In this document: one piece after another, positions 50,959 to 62,532 of the stretch
Layout of the letters: each line of letters starts with the position of its first letter
How positions within the stretch are numbered: the first letter of the stretch is position 1
NCBI RefSeq assembly: GCF_026262505.1
Contig: NC_067205.1
Location: 9,176,001-9,240,000, forward strand
From: Trichomonas vaginalis G3
Taxonomy: Eukaryota; Parabasalia; Trichomonadida; Trichomonadidae
Reading direction: 5' to 3'
Length of the DNA: 64,000 nucleotides
Notes under the pieces: generated by a model
Seen by the model: only the letters and a program-made list of their open reading frames with translations
Database searches by the model: none
Told to the model about the DNA's origin: nothing
Program-made: the position numbers and the translations under genes

Positions 50959-52194
50959 TATAAAGTTTATTTAAATATAATCACCATTGGATTCAATCAC
51001 GCGTTCGCAGCGATCGATCCAGGCTTGAAAGACACGCTTTAAATCATCATAAGAAAATTGCTCAAATTGCTCTCTTACAAAATTTTCAAGATCATCTGGA
51101 CTCGCGAATTCGCGTCCTTCAGCTCTCTTTTTTAGCGTGCCGAATAAATAAAAGTCAGAGGGTGCAATATCAGGTGAATAAATTGGGTTTGGAACAACTT
51201 TGACATTGTTTTCCAACAAGTAATTCATTACCTTATGACTTTTGTGAACTCTTGAATTATCAAAATGAATTGCAAACTTTTGTTTTTGTTGTTTGGATTT
51301 CTCAAACTCATCAGAATTGATAATTTGAGTAAGAACATTGTCAATTAGATACTGAGCATTCATCGTATTAGGTTTTTGAAGAATATTAATTGCGATGATG
51401 CCATTCACGCCCCAAAAAACCGACAACATCATCATTGGTGTGTCAATTTTTTTCTTCGGGAATGTTTGCGGATTTTCATCCTTTGGGATCCACATGATTT
51501 TGGCTTCTGTTGCATATTGAAACCAAAACTCGTCCCCTGTTACTAAAAAGCGAAACTTCTTGGATTGATACGCACCCAATATAGAGAGGAGCTCTTTCGA
51601 AGATTGGACTCTAGATTTTTTTTGAACTGAATTAAGGTTGTGCGGAACCCAACGTGTATACGCTAGTTTGTAGTTCAAATAATTGTGCAGATAATAACTG
51701 ACTGTTGTACGTGGTATCTTTGTCATCTCCTCTATCCTTCTGAGTGATGCTCTTGGGTCTTCATCTAGCGCTTGAAGAATTGCTTTGATTTTTCTTTGAT
51801 CCGGCGATTTTTTGTCAATTTTTATGATGGGCGCCTTTTTGTTCATGAAGTGATACATCCTAACATGATACGTTACAGTGGAATAGCTAGGAGCATCCAT
51901 ACCGAAGCATTTTACCAATGTCTCGTAGATTTTTTTACAGTCTTTGCATTTTTTTGCAAGAGCGAGGATGTTTTCTTTATGATTCATTAAAAAAATGAAA
52001 AAAATCCCGCCAAAATTTCCCGCGAAACCGCCTCTTGTCTCAAAATTCATTTTATATCCCGGCATGGCGCCAAAATACAACATACTCATCATATACATAT
52101 ATTCATATTTTTTATTATATATTTATAATCAGCATATATCTCCTTTAATAGTCTCATATAGAGCGCTGTGCTAAACGCACCTTTGGACACCCTA
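50959..52194 (-). mobile_element. Mariner-type transposon in the surface-protein gene
   Basis: Tc1/mariner element inserted at TA. The TA at 50957-50958 and at 52195-52196 form the target duplication, judged from the host frame: ENHINLIY on the left continues as LKIITESGEFP on the right. The right end reads TAGGGTGTCCAAAGGTGCG on the element strand, a normal mariner-type end. The left end (TATAAAGTTTATTT) does not match it, so the 3' inverted repeat looks lost or replaced. Size 1236 bases. Confidence 0.75.
50971..51987 (-). CDS. Mariner transposase (DD34D type)
   Basis: 338 residues from MNHKENILALAKKCKDCKKI. Helix-turn-helix region at about 60-110 (RASLRRIEEMTKIPRTTVSY). Catalytic acidic residues are seen in LVTGDEFWFQY, AIHFDNSRVHKSH, and YSPDIAPSDFYLFG, the last with the mariner spacing and SPDxAPSD signature. 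The frame is open, so the protein could be intact, although one transposon end is abnormal. Mariners of this kind are common in Trichomonas vaginalis. The start at 51987 fits the family N-terminus better than in-frame codons further upstream. Confidence 0.9.
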   Translation of the reverse strand: MNHKENILALAKKCKDCKKIYETLVKCFGMDAPSYSTVTYHVRMYHFMNKKAPIIKIDKKSPDQRKIKAILQALDEDPRASLRRIEEMTKIPRTTVSYYLHNYLNYKLAYTRWVPHNLNSVQKKSRVQSSKELLSILGAYQSKKFRFLVTGDEFWFQYATEAKIMWIPKDENPQTFPKKKIDTPMMMLSVFWGVNGIIAINILQKPNTMNAQYLIDNVLTQIINSDEFEKSKQQKQKFAIHFDNSRVHKSHKVMNYLLENNVKVVPNPIYSPDIAPSDFYLFGTLKKRAEGREFASPDDLENFVREQFEQFSYDDLKRVFQAWIDRCERVIESNGDYI

Positions 52195-53077
52195 TATCTA
52201 AAAATTATTACAGAGAGTGGAGAATTTCCGATTTGTAATTCAGCTGCTTTTACTAATCTTCTTTTAACGAATGGTGCAGAATCTGAAATCTCTTCAAGTA
52301 TTACCTTTCCGAGTGGTAATATTGTTTTCATTCCACAAAATGGATTCACAACATTAACAATCAATGCTGATGATAAAGATCAATGGTACAACATTATTAA
52401 AATTACAAAGGCAAATCACGAAAATAAACTGAAAGTTATTATTAGTACAACCTCAATAATGCCATTTAATCTCGAAGGATTCATTAATGAAGTTAATGTT
52501 TATAATGCATCACATTGAACCAACAACGGATCTTATATCATTCAATGTTTATAACGATGATGAAAAGAATATTCCGGTTATTACTTTATTACTTTATGAT
52601 GGTATCAAATTCACGTATTATTTAAATATAAACCAAACTTCTGGAGAAGAATCATCTATCGTTGTTAATTATGACAGTTCACATGTTAAACCTATAAGCT
52701 ATAATGTTCATATCAACCACAATTTACATCCAAATTATTATCATAAGCTTGACACGTATAAGAATAGCTTAGTTTATACTAGTAAGTTGAATGATTCAAT
52801 TACAGCATCACCAACGCAAACACCATCACCTACACCAAATGTACATCCTGATCCAACAACGACGACTTCTGAGATGACTCCAGAAAAAACACCAGAAACA
52901 ACATCTCAAGATTCAGATGATAAACAAAAAGATGGTAAAGGCAAGAGGATCGGTATCATCCTTGGAAGTACCATTGCAGTTATCATTGTCATCGTCGTCA
53001 TTGTTATTATCGTAATCACGATAATCAAAAAGAATAAGGAAGACTCTACTGGCGTCGTTCTTGAAAAACTCGTTTAA

Positions 53078-55001
53078 AATCTCGAATAAATATTCAGATT
53101 TTTTAAAATCTTATTAATTTTTTCCCTAAATACCAACCCAATAACTCATTTTGTCATCTTATGCCTTTTGAAAAGGTACATTCACTAGGCGATAACAGTA
53201 AAACGGGATGAAAATAGGATAAATAGCATCCCTATATAGTGCCTAACAATATTTATACAGACCAAAAAAAATTTGGCTAGAGATTTGGCGAGTTAGAAAA
53301 GTTAGAAAATTGAGAGGAATTTTTATTTTTGAATTTTTTTGGAAAGTTAAAATTAGAATCAAAAATCGATTTCTGGGAGAACCACGCATCTTTTCATATT
53401 TTTAAATCGACAGGAATATTAAATAATAGTTGTATAGTATTATTACCTGAAATTATGGTTGAATATACAGAAAAAATGAATATATTTGACAATTTTGAAA
53501 AGTCATAAAGTTAGATGGTTACAGACTCATAAACTATACTTTAGCTAAGATTGATATATGATTTCAACAACATATGGTTAAAATCGTATAATTTTTTTAG
53601 ATTTCAAAGAGATATATATGGTAATATAATGCAAGAGAGTCAGCAAATAGCATGTAAAGTATGTGACAATTAACTTTTTATTATATACAATAGTAGATAT
53701 CGAATAATTTCCAACTTTATTGTTAAATATTTTCTTATCGAGCTTCTCTTTAACGGTTGTATTAAGGTTGTAAATTTTTGATGCTAGAAACTTTGAAATC
53801 TTCTTTGCTGCTGCATTTTTCTTGAAAGTTGTTGCAATTTCGAATAGATCTGCGCATTGTATGAAATGATAACTTTAAAATATCTTGAAAACAGAATAGG
53901 ACTGCTTTTCCAAAGAAATACTTACTTGTAAATCAGAGAATTTCAAAACTGATTACAAGATTATCATCATAACTTTGGATTTTGATGAGCAAAAAGGCAG
54001 ATCAGGTATTAACAAATCATTTACTGTAGCTCATAAAAAGAATAAAACTTTGTTCACAACTAATGATGATAAAATAAAGCTATCTTTTAATAATTAAAAT
54101 TGAGAAGATATTCAAAATATTTGAATGGTTTAAAATATTTTCTTTTAATTTCTCTAATATATCTTCATAATTATATAATCAAATTTAAATTTTTATTCAA
54201 AAAGGCAATATTTCAAATTTTAAATTTCAATAATTTTAATTGTGCAATAAATGTTTTTGGTTGTAGCGGGTTTAAAGATTTCTCCCCATATTTAGTAATT
54301 TGGTATTCATAATTTAATGATATCTTCAAGTAAAATTCAGAATTATTTCAAAAGTCAATAATTCTCTAGTAACTTTTCCCCAAAACCTAACCATTATATT
54401 ATATGTGCAATTATTCATAATTGCAAAGAAAGGTGGGCGCATTTACTGGGTAGTTCTTGTGATGCGAAATAATTGGAAATTAACACCTAGTTTTAACAGC
54501 ACCATTCTCTTTTTTCTCTTATTTAAATGCATTTGCACACTTTATTTTTGAAATATAAGAGTTTTGAAAATTATCTAATTTATCTGCTCAAAAACTATAG
54601 ATCTTCATAGGTGTTAATAGAATTACCAGCCTTACATATAGTGTTTAATATATTGATGCACATCATACTGGGATTTATTCCTTATTCATCTAGTTATTAT
54701 AAGATTTATAACCCCATGAAAATTTAAAATTTTGTCAAAAATAGTGAATGTACCTTTCCTTTTGACCCTGAGATAAATTTGGAATTTCAATAATTGATTT
54801 CTGATAATTTTTCCATAAATAATAATTGCATGAAGCTAAATGTCCAAGCAAAATTGATCAACTCTTCTTTATTCAAAAATGTGAAGTAAAAATGTGACAT
54901 CTACAACATAATTTCTGAAAAATTTATTTCGTATGTTAGCTGTACACCTAATTGTCAAAAAAATATAATTTCAATTGGGAAAAACCCGCAAAAGATTTTG
55001 A
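53078..55001. other. AT-rich intergenic region
   Basis: About 1.9 kb without a convincing gene on either strand; short frames (for example 54100-54312) lack family features. Immediately downstream of the surface gene there is TTTTTTAAAATCTTATT-type sequence that may serve 3' end formation. TCAAT at 54971, about 30 bases before the next gene's ATG, only weakly resembles an initiator. Confidence 0.5.
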
Positions 55002-58000
55002 ATGCATGATTATGTTATTCCTGAACCAAAAGATGACTACGAAATGTGGGAATCATGTTTGGCTGCTCAGGATGAACAAGAAAATCAATTCAGACTCTTT
55101 CTTATCACAATAAAAAAGCTATTATCACAAGTAACTTCAAAAAAGAAACTCAACCCACCTATTGAAAACAAAACTGGTCATTTCTTAGATACCACTTTGC
55201 CGAATTTGTGCAAAAGACTTGTAAATCAAGCTGCATGGCAGACAAATCAACAAATCGTATGTCAAATTCTTGAGCAATCATATCTTACTATCCAGATTGC
55301 AATTAACTCACTCGAACCAAAGCAGGTTATTCCACTTTTGCTACTCTTAAATCCAAATGTTCCATTTTTCATTGAAACAAAAACAGGATTCAAAGTAAAC
55401 AAATCCAAAAAATACAAGGAAATAGTTGATACATTTATTCGCAAGAATGGAATTGACTCTGTTTGTCATTTTATAAATTCGAATCCTACTATTTGCCCAA
55501 TTGATGTATATTGCGGCTATTTTACGCTAGTAATACTATTTAAGGATGTAGTAGATATGGATGATCCTATGAAAGTAATTAAACCTATTGAATTCTTTTT
55601 AGAAAATCTTAAATTCTTCACACAACAGAGCAGATCGTCCAATAGAGACACATTTAGTTACGTTATAAATACAGTTCTCAAGATATCACTCTCAAATCAA
55701 GGCTTATGCAACAAATATGTCGATCAATTAATAAGCATCGCTACAGAGCATATTAACTCCGATAATTTGGAGAAAAATATGATTGGTATTAGTATTCTTA
55801 CAGAAATTATTGAATCCGTTCGTTCTTCGTCGTTTTTATTTGATCCAAATCTCGTATTACAGAAAATTCTCGATAAAGACTTACACCAACAAGTTATTCC
55901 GAAGCTTACACCACTTTTTGTCGAATTGGCCAAAGCCGAGAAGCTCACAATTGATCTATTAATGATTCTTTGGGAAAAAACAAAAACTGCTCACTTTTCT
56001 GTCCAAAACTTGTATTCAGACCTTCTTGGCGAGTCCCTAGGAACTGTTAACTATCAGACTTTTAAAGATTGGCAGTACCAAATCGTTCACAATCCGAATA
56101 TAAATAAAATTATTTTCAAAGTTCTTCTGAAATGTGCATGTACGTCAGCAGATGAGAATGTTGTTAGACTTGCCTTGCAAACATTGTTCAAATATGTTGA
56201 TAATAAAGAACTTGTTGCAGCAATAATCAAAGATTACGATGAATTAAAGAACAAAAAGATCCAGAAGCTCTCTTTCTTCTTTATCATGGATGCGATAAGG
56301 GAAAACAATAATAATGTTGAGCTTTTCAAGCTTCTATCCACGAATCTTAAAAGATTCAAAGAAAATTCATATACGTTAGACATCATGGAGATTGCTAAAT
56401 ACATCAAAGATAATCCTGATGACGAAAACTTGTACTATGTATTCAAAACAGCCATTGAAATTAAAAAAATTAAAATTCCAGCACAAGCAATCTCTTTTTT
56501 GTTCAACAAACCCACTGAAATATTATGGAAGACCATCAACTATTTGTTATCGCAGAGCGGATTGAATGCTTTCGAAGAAGAATCTTATCAAGAAATAGAA
56601 TCTAACTTAAACAAGCTTCCGGAGCTTCCAAGGACTGTAGAGTTCATGCAGTTCCTTAAGAACTACATTATATTGCTTGGTGTTGAGAAAAGAACGATTG
56701 ATTGTTCAAAACAACCAGGATCAATTCCGAAAAAGTTCAAATTGAACCAGATTGATACTCCTGGATTCTCTTTCTTATGGAGAGCGTTTGATGAAGAGAA
56801 AACATCAAGTACTTTAGTACAATCAACAATTATTTCTTTAATTGAAGTTGTTGACATTTTGGCAGCACCCAGTGTATTGCATTTTATCATGAATATGATT
56901 AGAAAATCAACTGGGCTTAAAAGAGAACGATATTTGTGTCTTTTGTATAAATTTATTCAAAATTATGAAAAAGGAACGATATTATCGAACTACGGATACA
57001 TAAGACATAAAGATCTGGTTATTCCAAGCTCAAGGAGATCTTGTTTGTATATAATGAGCGACAATATGTCGAATCCAATAATATTTTCAACAGAAAACAA
57101 GCCAAGTATCGAATATATTCTTCTGAAATTCACTTCTTATTATGGGGTTGGTATAAAGAAGGCCGAATTTTACTATAATCAGCAGAAATTAGCAGTAAGT
57201 AAATCATTATCCGAATATTACATCCCGAACAACGCAATACTGCTAGCAAATAATCTTGATTTCACATATACCAGGCCAGAAGCCTATCTTCCTTCAGCAG
57301 TTCTCTTCCATGAGAGAAATTATAGCATTTTTTACGAGATTTTGCGCCAAGAACATTCTCAAAAGGAGTGTGAGATCATAAAAGGAATTTTGCAAGACAT
57401 CCCAAGCGATCCCAACCTTATTGATAAAATTTATTCAAATATATCTTCAGTCGTTTCGACTCTCTCCAGCGAACATAACCCTGTTATTGCGAATTACATC
57501 CTTGAGTGCTTGATATTGCCGTCGTACAATCCACAAATTATGCAGCAGTTTATCCAATATAATGGAATTCCTGTAGTTTTTAATAAATTACAGGACATAG
57601 AGTTTATAGATTTAGCATCTCCATGGTTTATTATCCTTTCTAATCTACCTCCGGAGATTATTGGACCATTTGCAATTCAAATTTTAAATTTCATCTGCGG
57701 AAATTTGACGAAATTCCAAATTGAAGCCAAAAACGAATCTATTACATTTTTGATGAAGCTCAATCCCGAAATTGCCAAAGAAATCATCATGAAAAACCAA
57801 GATTTAATTGTAGAAATTATTTCGAACCTTACGAACAATCCATTGACCTATTTCACCAGATACTTATTAAGTCTTGATATCCCTGACTTTTTAGTATCAA
57901 TTTGTGTCCCACAACTGAAAAACAACAAAGATCCTTCTCATTTCATCCAACTCTTTGTAGAATCAGTTGCCAATGCATCGAGTAACGACATTCACCATAT

Positions 58001-61000
58001 GCTTGATCTCTGCTTCTCTTTGGTCGATAAATATGCAACAAGTGACCAAATATCGAATACAATTTCAAAACTATTTCTTAAAGCCATGAAAACCCCAGAA
58101 AACTTAACTTTCTTGCTTCCTAAGATATTCGATACCGTAAAGAAAGCGAAATCCCAGAAAACAAGAGAAGTTTTATTATCTGCTCTGACAAACGTTGAAA
58201 TTCCACCAATAGAATCATTCACAACGCCAATCAGACAGTTTGTCTCAGAATTTACCAACAGATACTTCGACAGATACAGTTTTTCACCAAATTCCGAAAA
58301 CAGATCTCAATATGGATCAGGATTACGGAACTTAGGAGCCACTTGCTATGCAAATAGTACTTTGCAGCAATTATTCCACCTATCTCCATTCCTTACTATG
58401 CTATTCCAAGAAAATTTGACAAATGATGCATTGATTTCACTGAAATATCTATTCCACGCCATGCTTATTAGTCAAAGACAGTATTGCGACCCAGAGCCCT
58501 TCATGACTAAGCTCAAAGCACCGGGTGGAGGAAAAATTGATTTCAGTGAAGAACAAGATGCGTCAGAATTCGTTTCCAACTTGATTTCGCAGTTCCCGAA
58601 GCCATTGTCCACATTGTTTACAGGCAGAAACAGGAATGTTTTTGAGAACAAAGACGAAAATCAACGGATAGAAAATCTAGAAGATTTTACAACTTTGTCA
58701 TTAAGTGTTCAATCATCAGATTCAGTCCAAGACTCTCTTAAACAGACAACAATGCCTGAATACATGATGTACAATTGCGAGAACATTGGCAAATCAATAC
58801 AAATGGAGAGAACAACGTGGATTGACGAAGCTCCTCCTGTTTTGATCATTTCTTTGAAAAGATTCGAATTCGATGTCAGTAATTTCACTAGGATAAAGAT
58901 AAACAAACACGTGGAAATCCCTGAAACACTGTCTATCAAAGAAGTGATGTATAATAATGAAAATCTCGACGATAACGATTATATTTACAATTTATTTGGC
59001 ATGGTTTTACACACAGGAAATGTCAATTCCGGGCATTATTTCTCTATCATCAAAATGGAGAAAGATGATGAGGAACTGTGGGTGAAATACAATGACACTG
59101 AAGTAGATAAGATCAAGACAGAAAAAGCATTTAATGACGCTTGTGGCCAGAAATCGAAATCTCAACAAGAAAATAATACTTCCGCTTATTTGTTGTTTTA
59201 CATCAAACAAAAGTCAGATTTTAAATTTGTTGATGTGAATGAAAACAAGGAAATATGCAACCCAGAGATAGTCTCGAGAATAGAAGATGATAATAAGATA
59301 TTCATCTTTAATCAATGTGCTTTTACTCCTTCTTTGTTTGATTTGGTGTCAAAATTTGGAGATTTTGAATTGTTTACAAAATATTTTCTCAGAATTTTCT
59401 TGCATTCAACAATGGAAAATGACATAAACAAAGCAGAGAGTAGGATGATATGTAGGGTTGATGAACACCCCAATGAAATCTGTAAATTAATATTGGATGA
59501 CAAAGAAAACGTCAATAAAATATTGACAGTTTGCACAAATTCAAAATTTACAACGAGTTTCACAAAAATTTTGAAAAAAGTGCTTGAAAAATCATCGAAA
59601 GAGATGAGTTACGAACTGATAAGTAACATCATCAACTGTTTGTTATCGAGTACTAACATGTGGCACTGTATTCCTAATTTGTCTGATTTAATACAACATT
59701 ATATTTATTTGGATAAAGAAAACGTGACAAAAATTGCCGAAAATGAGTCACAAGTTCACTCAATTTTGTTCGTAATCAATGATATTTTTAGTGACGCGAA
59801 ATCCCAGATATTCCTCCAAAATGTTGACGCGTCAAAACTGTTTGACATTGTCAGAAATTTGGCAAATGTCAAATTTTACGAAGAAATGGCCAAACTCAAA
59901 TTTTTGCAGGCGAAAGTTTGTGTCTCCAAAGTCCATTTCAACAGCTACACGAACATGTTGAAAACAATTTCTGAAAACGATACACTCACAAATATTTTTG
60001 ACACTTTGGCGGTTTTCAAAACTGACGATGAAATTGACATTTTCCTGGACAATCATCCGAATGTTTCAACTGTTTTCGAGCAGATTATTAAGATCCTGAA
60101 ACAAAATGACTTAAACGCAAAGAATTATATTTTAAGTCATTTGAAACCATTTTTGAAATATTTAATTTCAATAAATTCTGGTTTCCAAAAAAGTGCTTTT
60201 AATTTGCTTCATTCTTTGTTCCCCAATTTCATTCTCGACTTCAATGGAACTCAGCCACAAAACGAAGGATCAGAAGAAGCAAACCAAGTAATTGAATGCC
60301 TTCTATCGTTGTCAAAATTGAATATAATGGAAAAAGTGACACATGAAAATTTATGTTTGGCATTTTCATTTATTTTCTTCAACAGCGGTAACATTTCACA
60401 ATGTCTAAGTGATCTTGTATATTTAGGTCTAAATGTTTCTGACAAAACCGCTGTCAAAACCGCTTCATTTAAATTATTAACGTCGATTGATATTTTAGCG
60501 AAAACAAAGATCGAAACATCGTACATGACAACGTTTTTGAAGGACGGAGAAATGATGAATGATCACAAAGAAACAAGTTTAGTTTTTCTTGGTTGTTGTG
60601 CTATAATATTTTTAACAAATATCGAAGAAAGTGAATCCATCAAATTGTTACAAACTAAACTAGTTTTTGATCATTTGATAAATGCTTCAAAAATGACATC
60701 TGATTATAAATACATCAGACAATTGTTGGATTATCTTTTGTATTTGAAAGATAAGAATGTAATGGTGGATGATCTTATTGTTGATGTTTATTTCTGCAAG
60801 AAAATAACACCTGTTGTTTATCATTTCGTTGAAACTTACAAATACTTGGAAATGATAACAAAAATGATTGGAAAATTAGAATGTTTGAAAAACATCAAAT
60901 TCACTTTCATTTATTTGTTGAATCCGCAAAATAACGTTGTTGATGATGAGCCTATTTATTATGTTCTTGACTTGTTCGATGATGAAACACCAACAAACAT

Positions 61001-61574
61001 TTTCTCAGATGAACAATGGAGATCTTTAATTGATTTCTTCGAGAAAAAGAAAAATGATTTGAGATTGAAATTCTGTCAAATTTTGACAAAAATGTGTCAA
61101 AAAGACCTCAAATCGAACTTTTCTCAAATAATTAAGTCTCTTGCAAGTATTTTAAGAGATGAACCATTGATGATTTCCATTGCTTTGTTGGAGAATGACA
61201 TGCCGACAATAAGAGATGTCGTGAAAAGTTCGAATTCAAACAGAGATGTTATTTTCACTTTGTTGAAGGACTCTAATGAAGCAAAGAGAGAACTTATCAG
61301 GTGCTTGCAAGCAGCCAAGCATGAACTTCCAATTGAAAATGAATTCTGGGAAGACGTCATCAGAATAGCTTCGAAAGATGACGCAATTTCAGTCTGCAAA
61401 GAAATTTCGTCATTGATGAATTTCGGTGTTGAGAGCGCAGACATGTGGGAAACACTTCTTTCTATTAAGAAATTGAAGGAAATGACAGGAGATGATATGA
61501 TGCAGCTGTTTAAGGCAGCAGGAAATGAATTGTTTAAGGAGAAAAACCCTTTAGTTGAAAAATTATTTTTGTAA
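55002..61574 (+). CDS. Giant USP-family ubiquitin-specific protease (C19)
   Basis: 2190 residues. It removes ubiquitin from substrates in cytosol or nucleus. Residues 1-1100 are helical-repeat type, with a likely ubiquitin-like domain near 686-765 (KPSIEYILLKFTSYYGVGIK). The catalytic domain spans about 1105-1400. The Cys box is GLRNLGATCYANSTLQQLF, with nucleophile Cys1115. The His box is GNVNSGHYFSI, with His1345. WVKYNDTEVDKI supplies Asn1364/Asp1365. The usual zinc-finger cysteine pattern is reduced (YNCENIGKSIQMER has one Cys). The C-terminal 800 residues are again helical repeats. This plan matches the USP9X/USP24/USP34 group. A single intact frame with no intron signal; the start is the first ATG in frame. 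Confidence 0.9.
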   Translation: MHDYVIPEPKDDYEMWESCLAAQDEQENQFRLFLITIKKLLSQVTSKKKLNPPIENKTGHFLDTTLPNLCKRLVNQAAWQTNQQIVCQILEQSYLTIQIAINSLEPKQVIPLLLLLNPNVPFFIETKTGFKVNKSKKYKEIVDTFIRKNGIDSVCHFINSNPTICPIDVYCGYFTLVILFKDVVDMDDPMKVIKPIEFFLENLKFFTQQSRSSNRDTFSYVINTVLKISLSNQGLCNKYVDQLISIATEHINSDNLEKNMIGISILTEIIESVRSSSFLFDPNLVLQKILDKDLHQQVIPKLTPLFVELAKAEKLTIDLLMILWEKTKTAHFSVQNLYSDLLGESLGTVNYQTFKDWQYQIVHNPNINKIIFKVLLKCACTSADENVVRLALQTLFKYVDNKELVAAIIKDYDELKNKKIQKLSFFFIMDAIRENNNNVELFKLLSTNLKRFKENSYTLDIMEIAKYIKDNPDDENLYYVFKTAIEIKKIKIPAQAISFLFNKPTEILWKTINYLLSQSGLNAFEEESYQEIESNLNKLPELPRTVEFMQFLKNYIILLGVEKRTIDCSKQPGSIPKKFKLNQIDTPGFSFLWRAFDEEKTSSTLVQSTIISLIEVVDILAAPSVLHFIMNMIRKSTGLKRERYLCLLYKFIQNYEKGTILSNYGYIRHKDLVIPSSRRSCLYIMSDNMSNPIIFSTENKPSIEYILLKFTSYYGVGIKKAEFYYNQQKLAVSKSLSEYYIPNNAILLANNLDFTYTRPEAYLPSAVLFHERNYSIFYEILRQEHSQKECEIIKGILQDIPSDPNLIDKIYSNISSVVSTLSSEHNPVIANYILECLILPSYNPQIMQQFIQYNGIPVVFNKLQDIEFIDLASPWFIILSNLPPEIIGPFAIQILNFICGNLTKFQIEAKNESITFLMKLNPEIAKEIIMKNQDLIVEIISNLTNNPLTYFTRYLLSLDIPDFLVSICVPQLKNNKDPSHFIQLFVESVANASSNDIHHMLDLCFSLVDKYATSDQISNTISKLFLKAMKTPENLTFLLPKIFDTVKKAKSQKTREVLLSALTNVEIPPIESFTTPIRQFVSEFTNRYFDRYSFSPNSENRSQYGSGLRNLGATCYANSTLQQLFHLSPFLTMLFQENLTNDALISLKYLFHAMLISQRQYCDPEPFMTKLKAPGGGKIDFSEEQDASEFVSNLISQFPKPLSTLFTGRNRNVFENKDENQRIENLEDFTTLSLSVQSSDSVQDSLKQTTMPEYMMYNCENIGKSIQMERTTWIDEAPPVLIISLKRFEFDVSNFTRIKINKHVEIPETLSIKEVMYNNENLDDNDYIYNLFGMVLHTGNVNSGHYFSIIKMEKDDEELWVKYNDTEVDKIKTEKAFNDACGQKSKSQQENNTSAYLLFYIKQKSDFKFVDVNENKEICNPEIVSRIEDDNKIFIFNQCAFTPSLFDLVSKFGDFELFTKYFLRIFLHSTMENDINKAESRMICRVDEHPNEICKLILDDKENVNKILTVCTNSKFTTSFTKILKKVLEKSSKEMSYELISNIINCLLSSTNMWHCIPNLSDLIQHYIYLDKENVTKIAENESQVHSILFVINDIFSDAKSQIFLQNVDASKLFDIVRNLANVKFYEEMAKLKFLQAKVCVSKVHFNSYTNMLKTISENDTLTNIFDTLAVFKTDDEIDIFLDNHPNVSTVFEQIIKILKQNDLNAKNYILSHLKPFLKYLISINSGFQKSAFNLLHSLFPNFILDFNGTQPQNEGSEEANQVIECLLSLSKLNIMEKVTHENLCLAFSFIFFNSGNISQCLSDLVYLGLNVSDKTAVKTASFKLLTSIDILAKTKIETSYMTTFLKDGEMMNDHKETSLVFLGCCAIIFLTNIEESESIKLLQTKLVFDHLINASKMTSDYKYIRQLLDYLLYLKDKNVMVDDLIVDVYFCKKITPVVYHFVETYKYLEMITKMIGKLECLKNIKFTFIYLLNPQNNVVDDEPIYYVLDLFDDETPTNIFSDEQWRSLIDFFEKKKNDLRLKFCQILTKMCQKDLKSNFSQIIKSLASILRDEPLMISIALLENDMPTIRDVVKSSNSNRDVIFTLLKDSNEAKRELIRCLQAAKHELPIENEFWEDVIRIASKDDAISVCKEISSLMNFGVESADMWETLLSIKKLKEMTGDDMMQLFKAAGNELFKEKNPLVEKLFL

Positions 61575-61806
61575 AATTATATTTTATAATAAAATATGAG
61601 ACTTTTTTCCCCTTAATTTGGAATAATGAAGTTTGTAACATCAATACTATATTTCATTATTTCAAGTGGGCAATTATATTTCAAGATTTATCACAAGTCA
61701 GATGGCAAATAATAATCAAAAAGATATCAAAAAAAATAATTTATTCCTATTTTTTGGATCTAAATATATGCTCGTTTTTTGGATCTAGATACAAATTATT
61801 TTTTGC

Positions 61807-62532
61807 TTAATAAAGAGCGGTTTTTCCTTCATTATCTTTAGCATCAAGATCTGCCCCATATGAAATAAGAATTTTTGCTGTTTCTATCTTATTATTAATT
61901 GCTGCATAATGAAGAGCGGTTTTTCCTTCTTCATCTTTTTCATTTACATCTGAACCATGTGAAATTAGGAGTTCTGCTATTTCTTTGGTATTATATAGTG
62001 CTGCACTCCTGAGATAAAATTTTTCGTCACTTTTTACACCATGTAAAAAAAGAACTTCTGCGGAATCTTTACAATTATAAGCAAATACAAAATCAAGAAG
62101 GGTACTTCCAAATGAATCTTTTTTATGGACACTTAATCCATGTAAAATAAGAAGTTCTGCAACTTCTCTGCTATTATATTCAACTGCACAATGAAGAGAG
62201 TTTCTTCCATATTCGGCAACGGCATTTATATCTGCACCATATAAAATAAGAAGTTCTGCTGTTTCTTTGCTATTATTAATTGCAGCATAATGAAGAGGTG
62301 TTTTTCCCTTTTTATCTTTAGCATCAATATTTGCACCTTGTGAAATAAGAAGATCGATTATTCTATTGCTGTTATTTATTGCTGCATAATGAAGGACTGT
62401 TTTTCTTTCTTTATCTTGAGCATAAATATCCGCACCTTGTGAAATCAAATATTGACAAAGTTTAACATCATTGAATACTGGCGAATAAAGTAAGCATTCG
62501 TCAAACTTATTTAGTATTTTTCTGAATAAAAA
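61807..62532 (-). pseudogene. Ankyrin-repeat protein, 5' end incomplete
   Basis: About seven ankyrin repeats of the trichomonad type (GKTPLHYAAINNSKETAELL), with the leading segment DECLLYSPVFNDVKLCQYLI that in this family joins an N-terminal DUF3447 region to the repeats. The frame is open from 62532 down to the stop at 61807, but it has no ATG in its first part and a stop just upstream. The N-terminal domain is absent or scrambled. The repeats end in ...NEGKTALY. Function: protein binding, probably as one of the very large ankyrin family of Trichomonas. Confidence 0.75.

Larger units (their letters stand above)
49151..53077 (+). pseudogene. Host surface-type membrane protein gene, broken and split by a mariner copy
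   Basis: The sequence is beta-rich and Asn/Ser/Ile-rich throughout, typical of large trichomonad surface proteins. It ends with a Thr/Pro/Ser stalk (about 52800-52920), one transmembrane helix (RIGIILGSTIAVIIVIVVIV) and a short tail KKNKEDSTGVVLEKLV. Three disruptions are seen. A frame change lies near 49400 (NEITIDT reads on as ASIPLYIDFTEDS in another frame). The mariner insertion lies at 50959-52194. Another frame change lies at about 52490-52518. The 5' end is missing at the Polinton B border, so the element may have entered this gene. The frame reads through exactly if the mariner and one TA are taken out. Confidence 0.7.

Noticed and set aside
54100-54312. 70-codon frame in AT-rich intergenic DNA
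   Set aside because: Leu/Ile/Phe/Asn/Lys composition expected from AT-rich DNA; no start signal or family feature.
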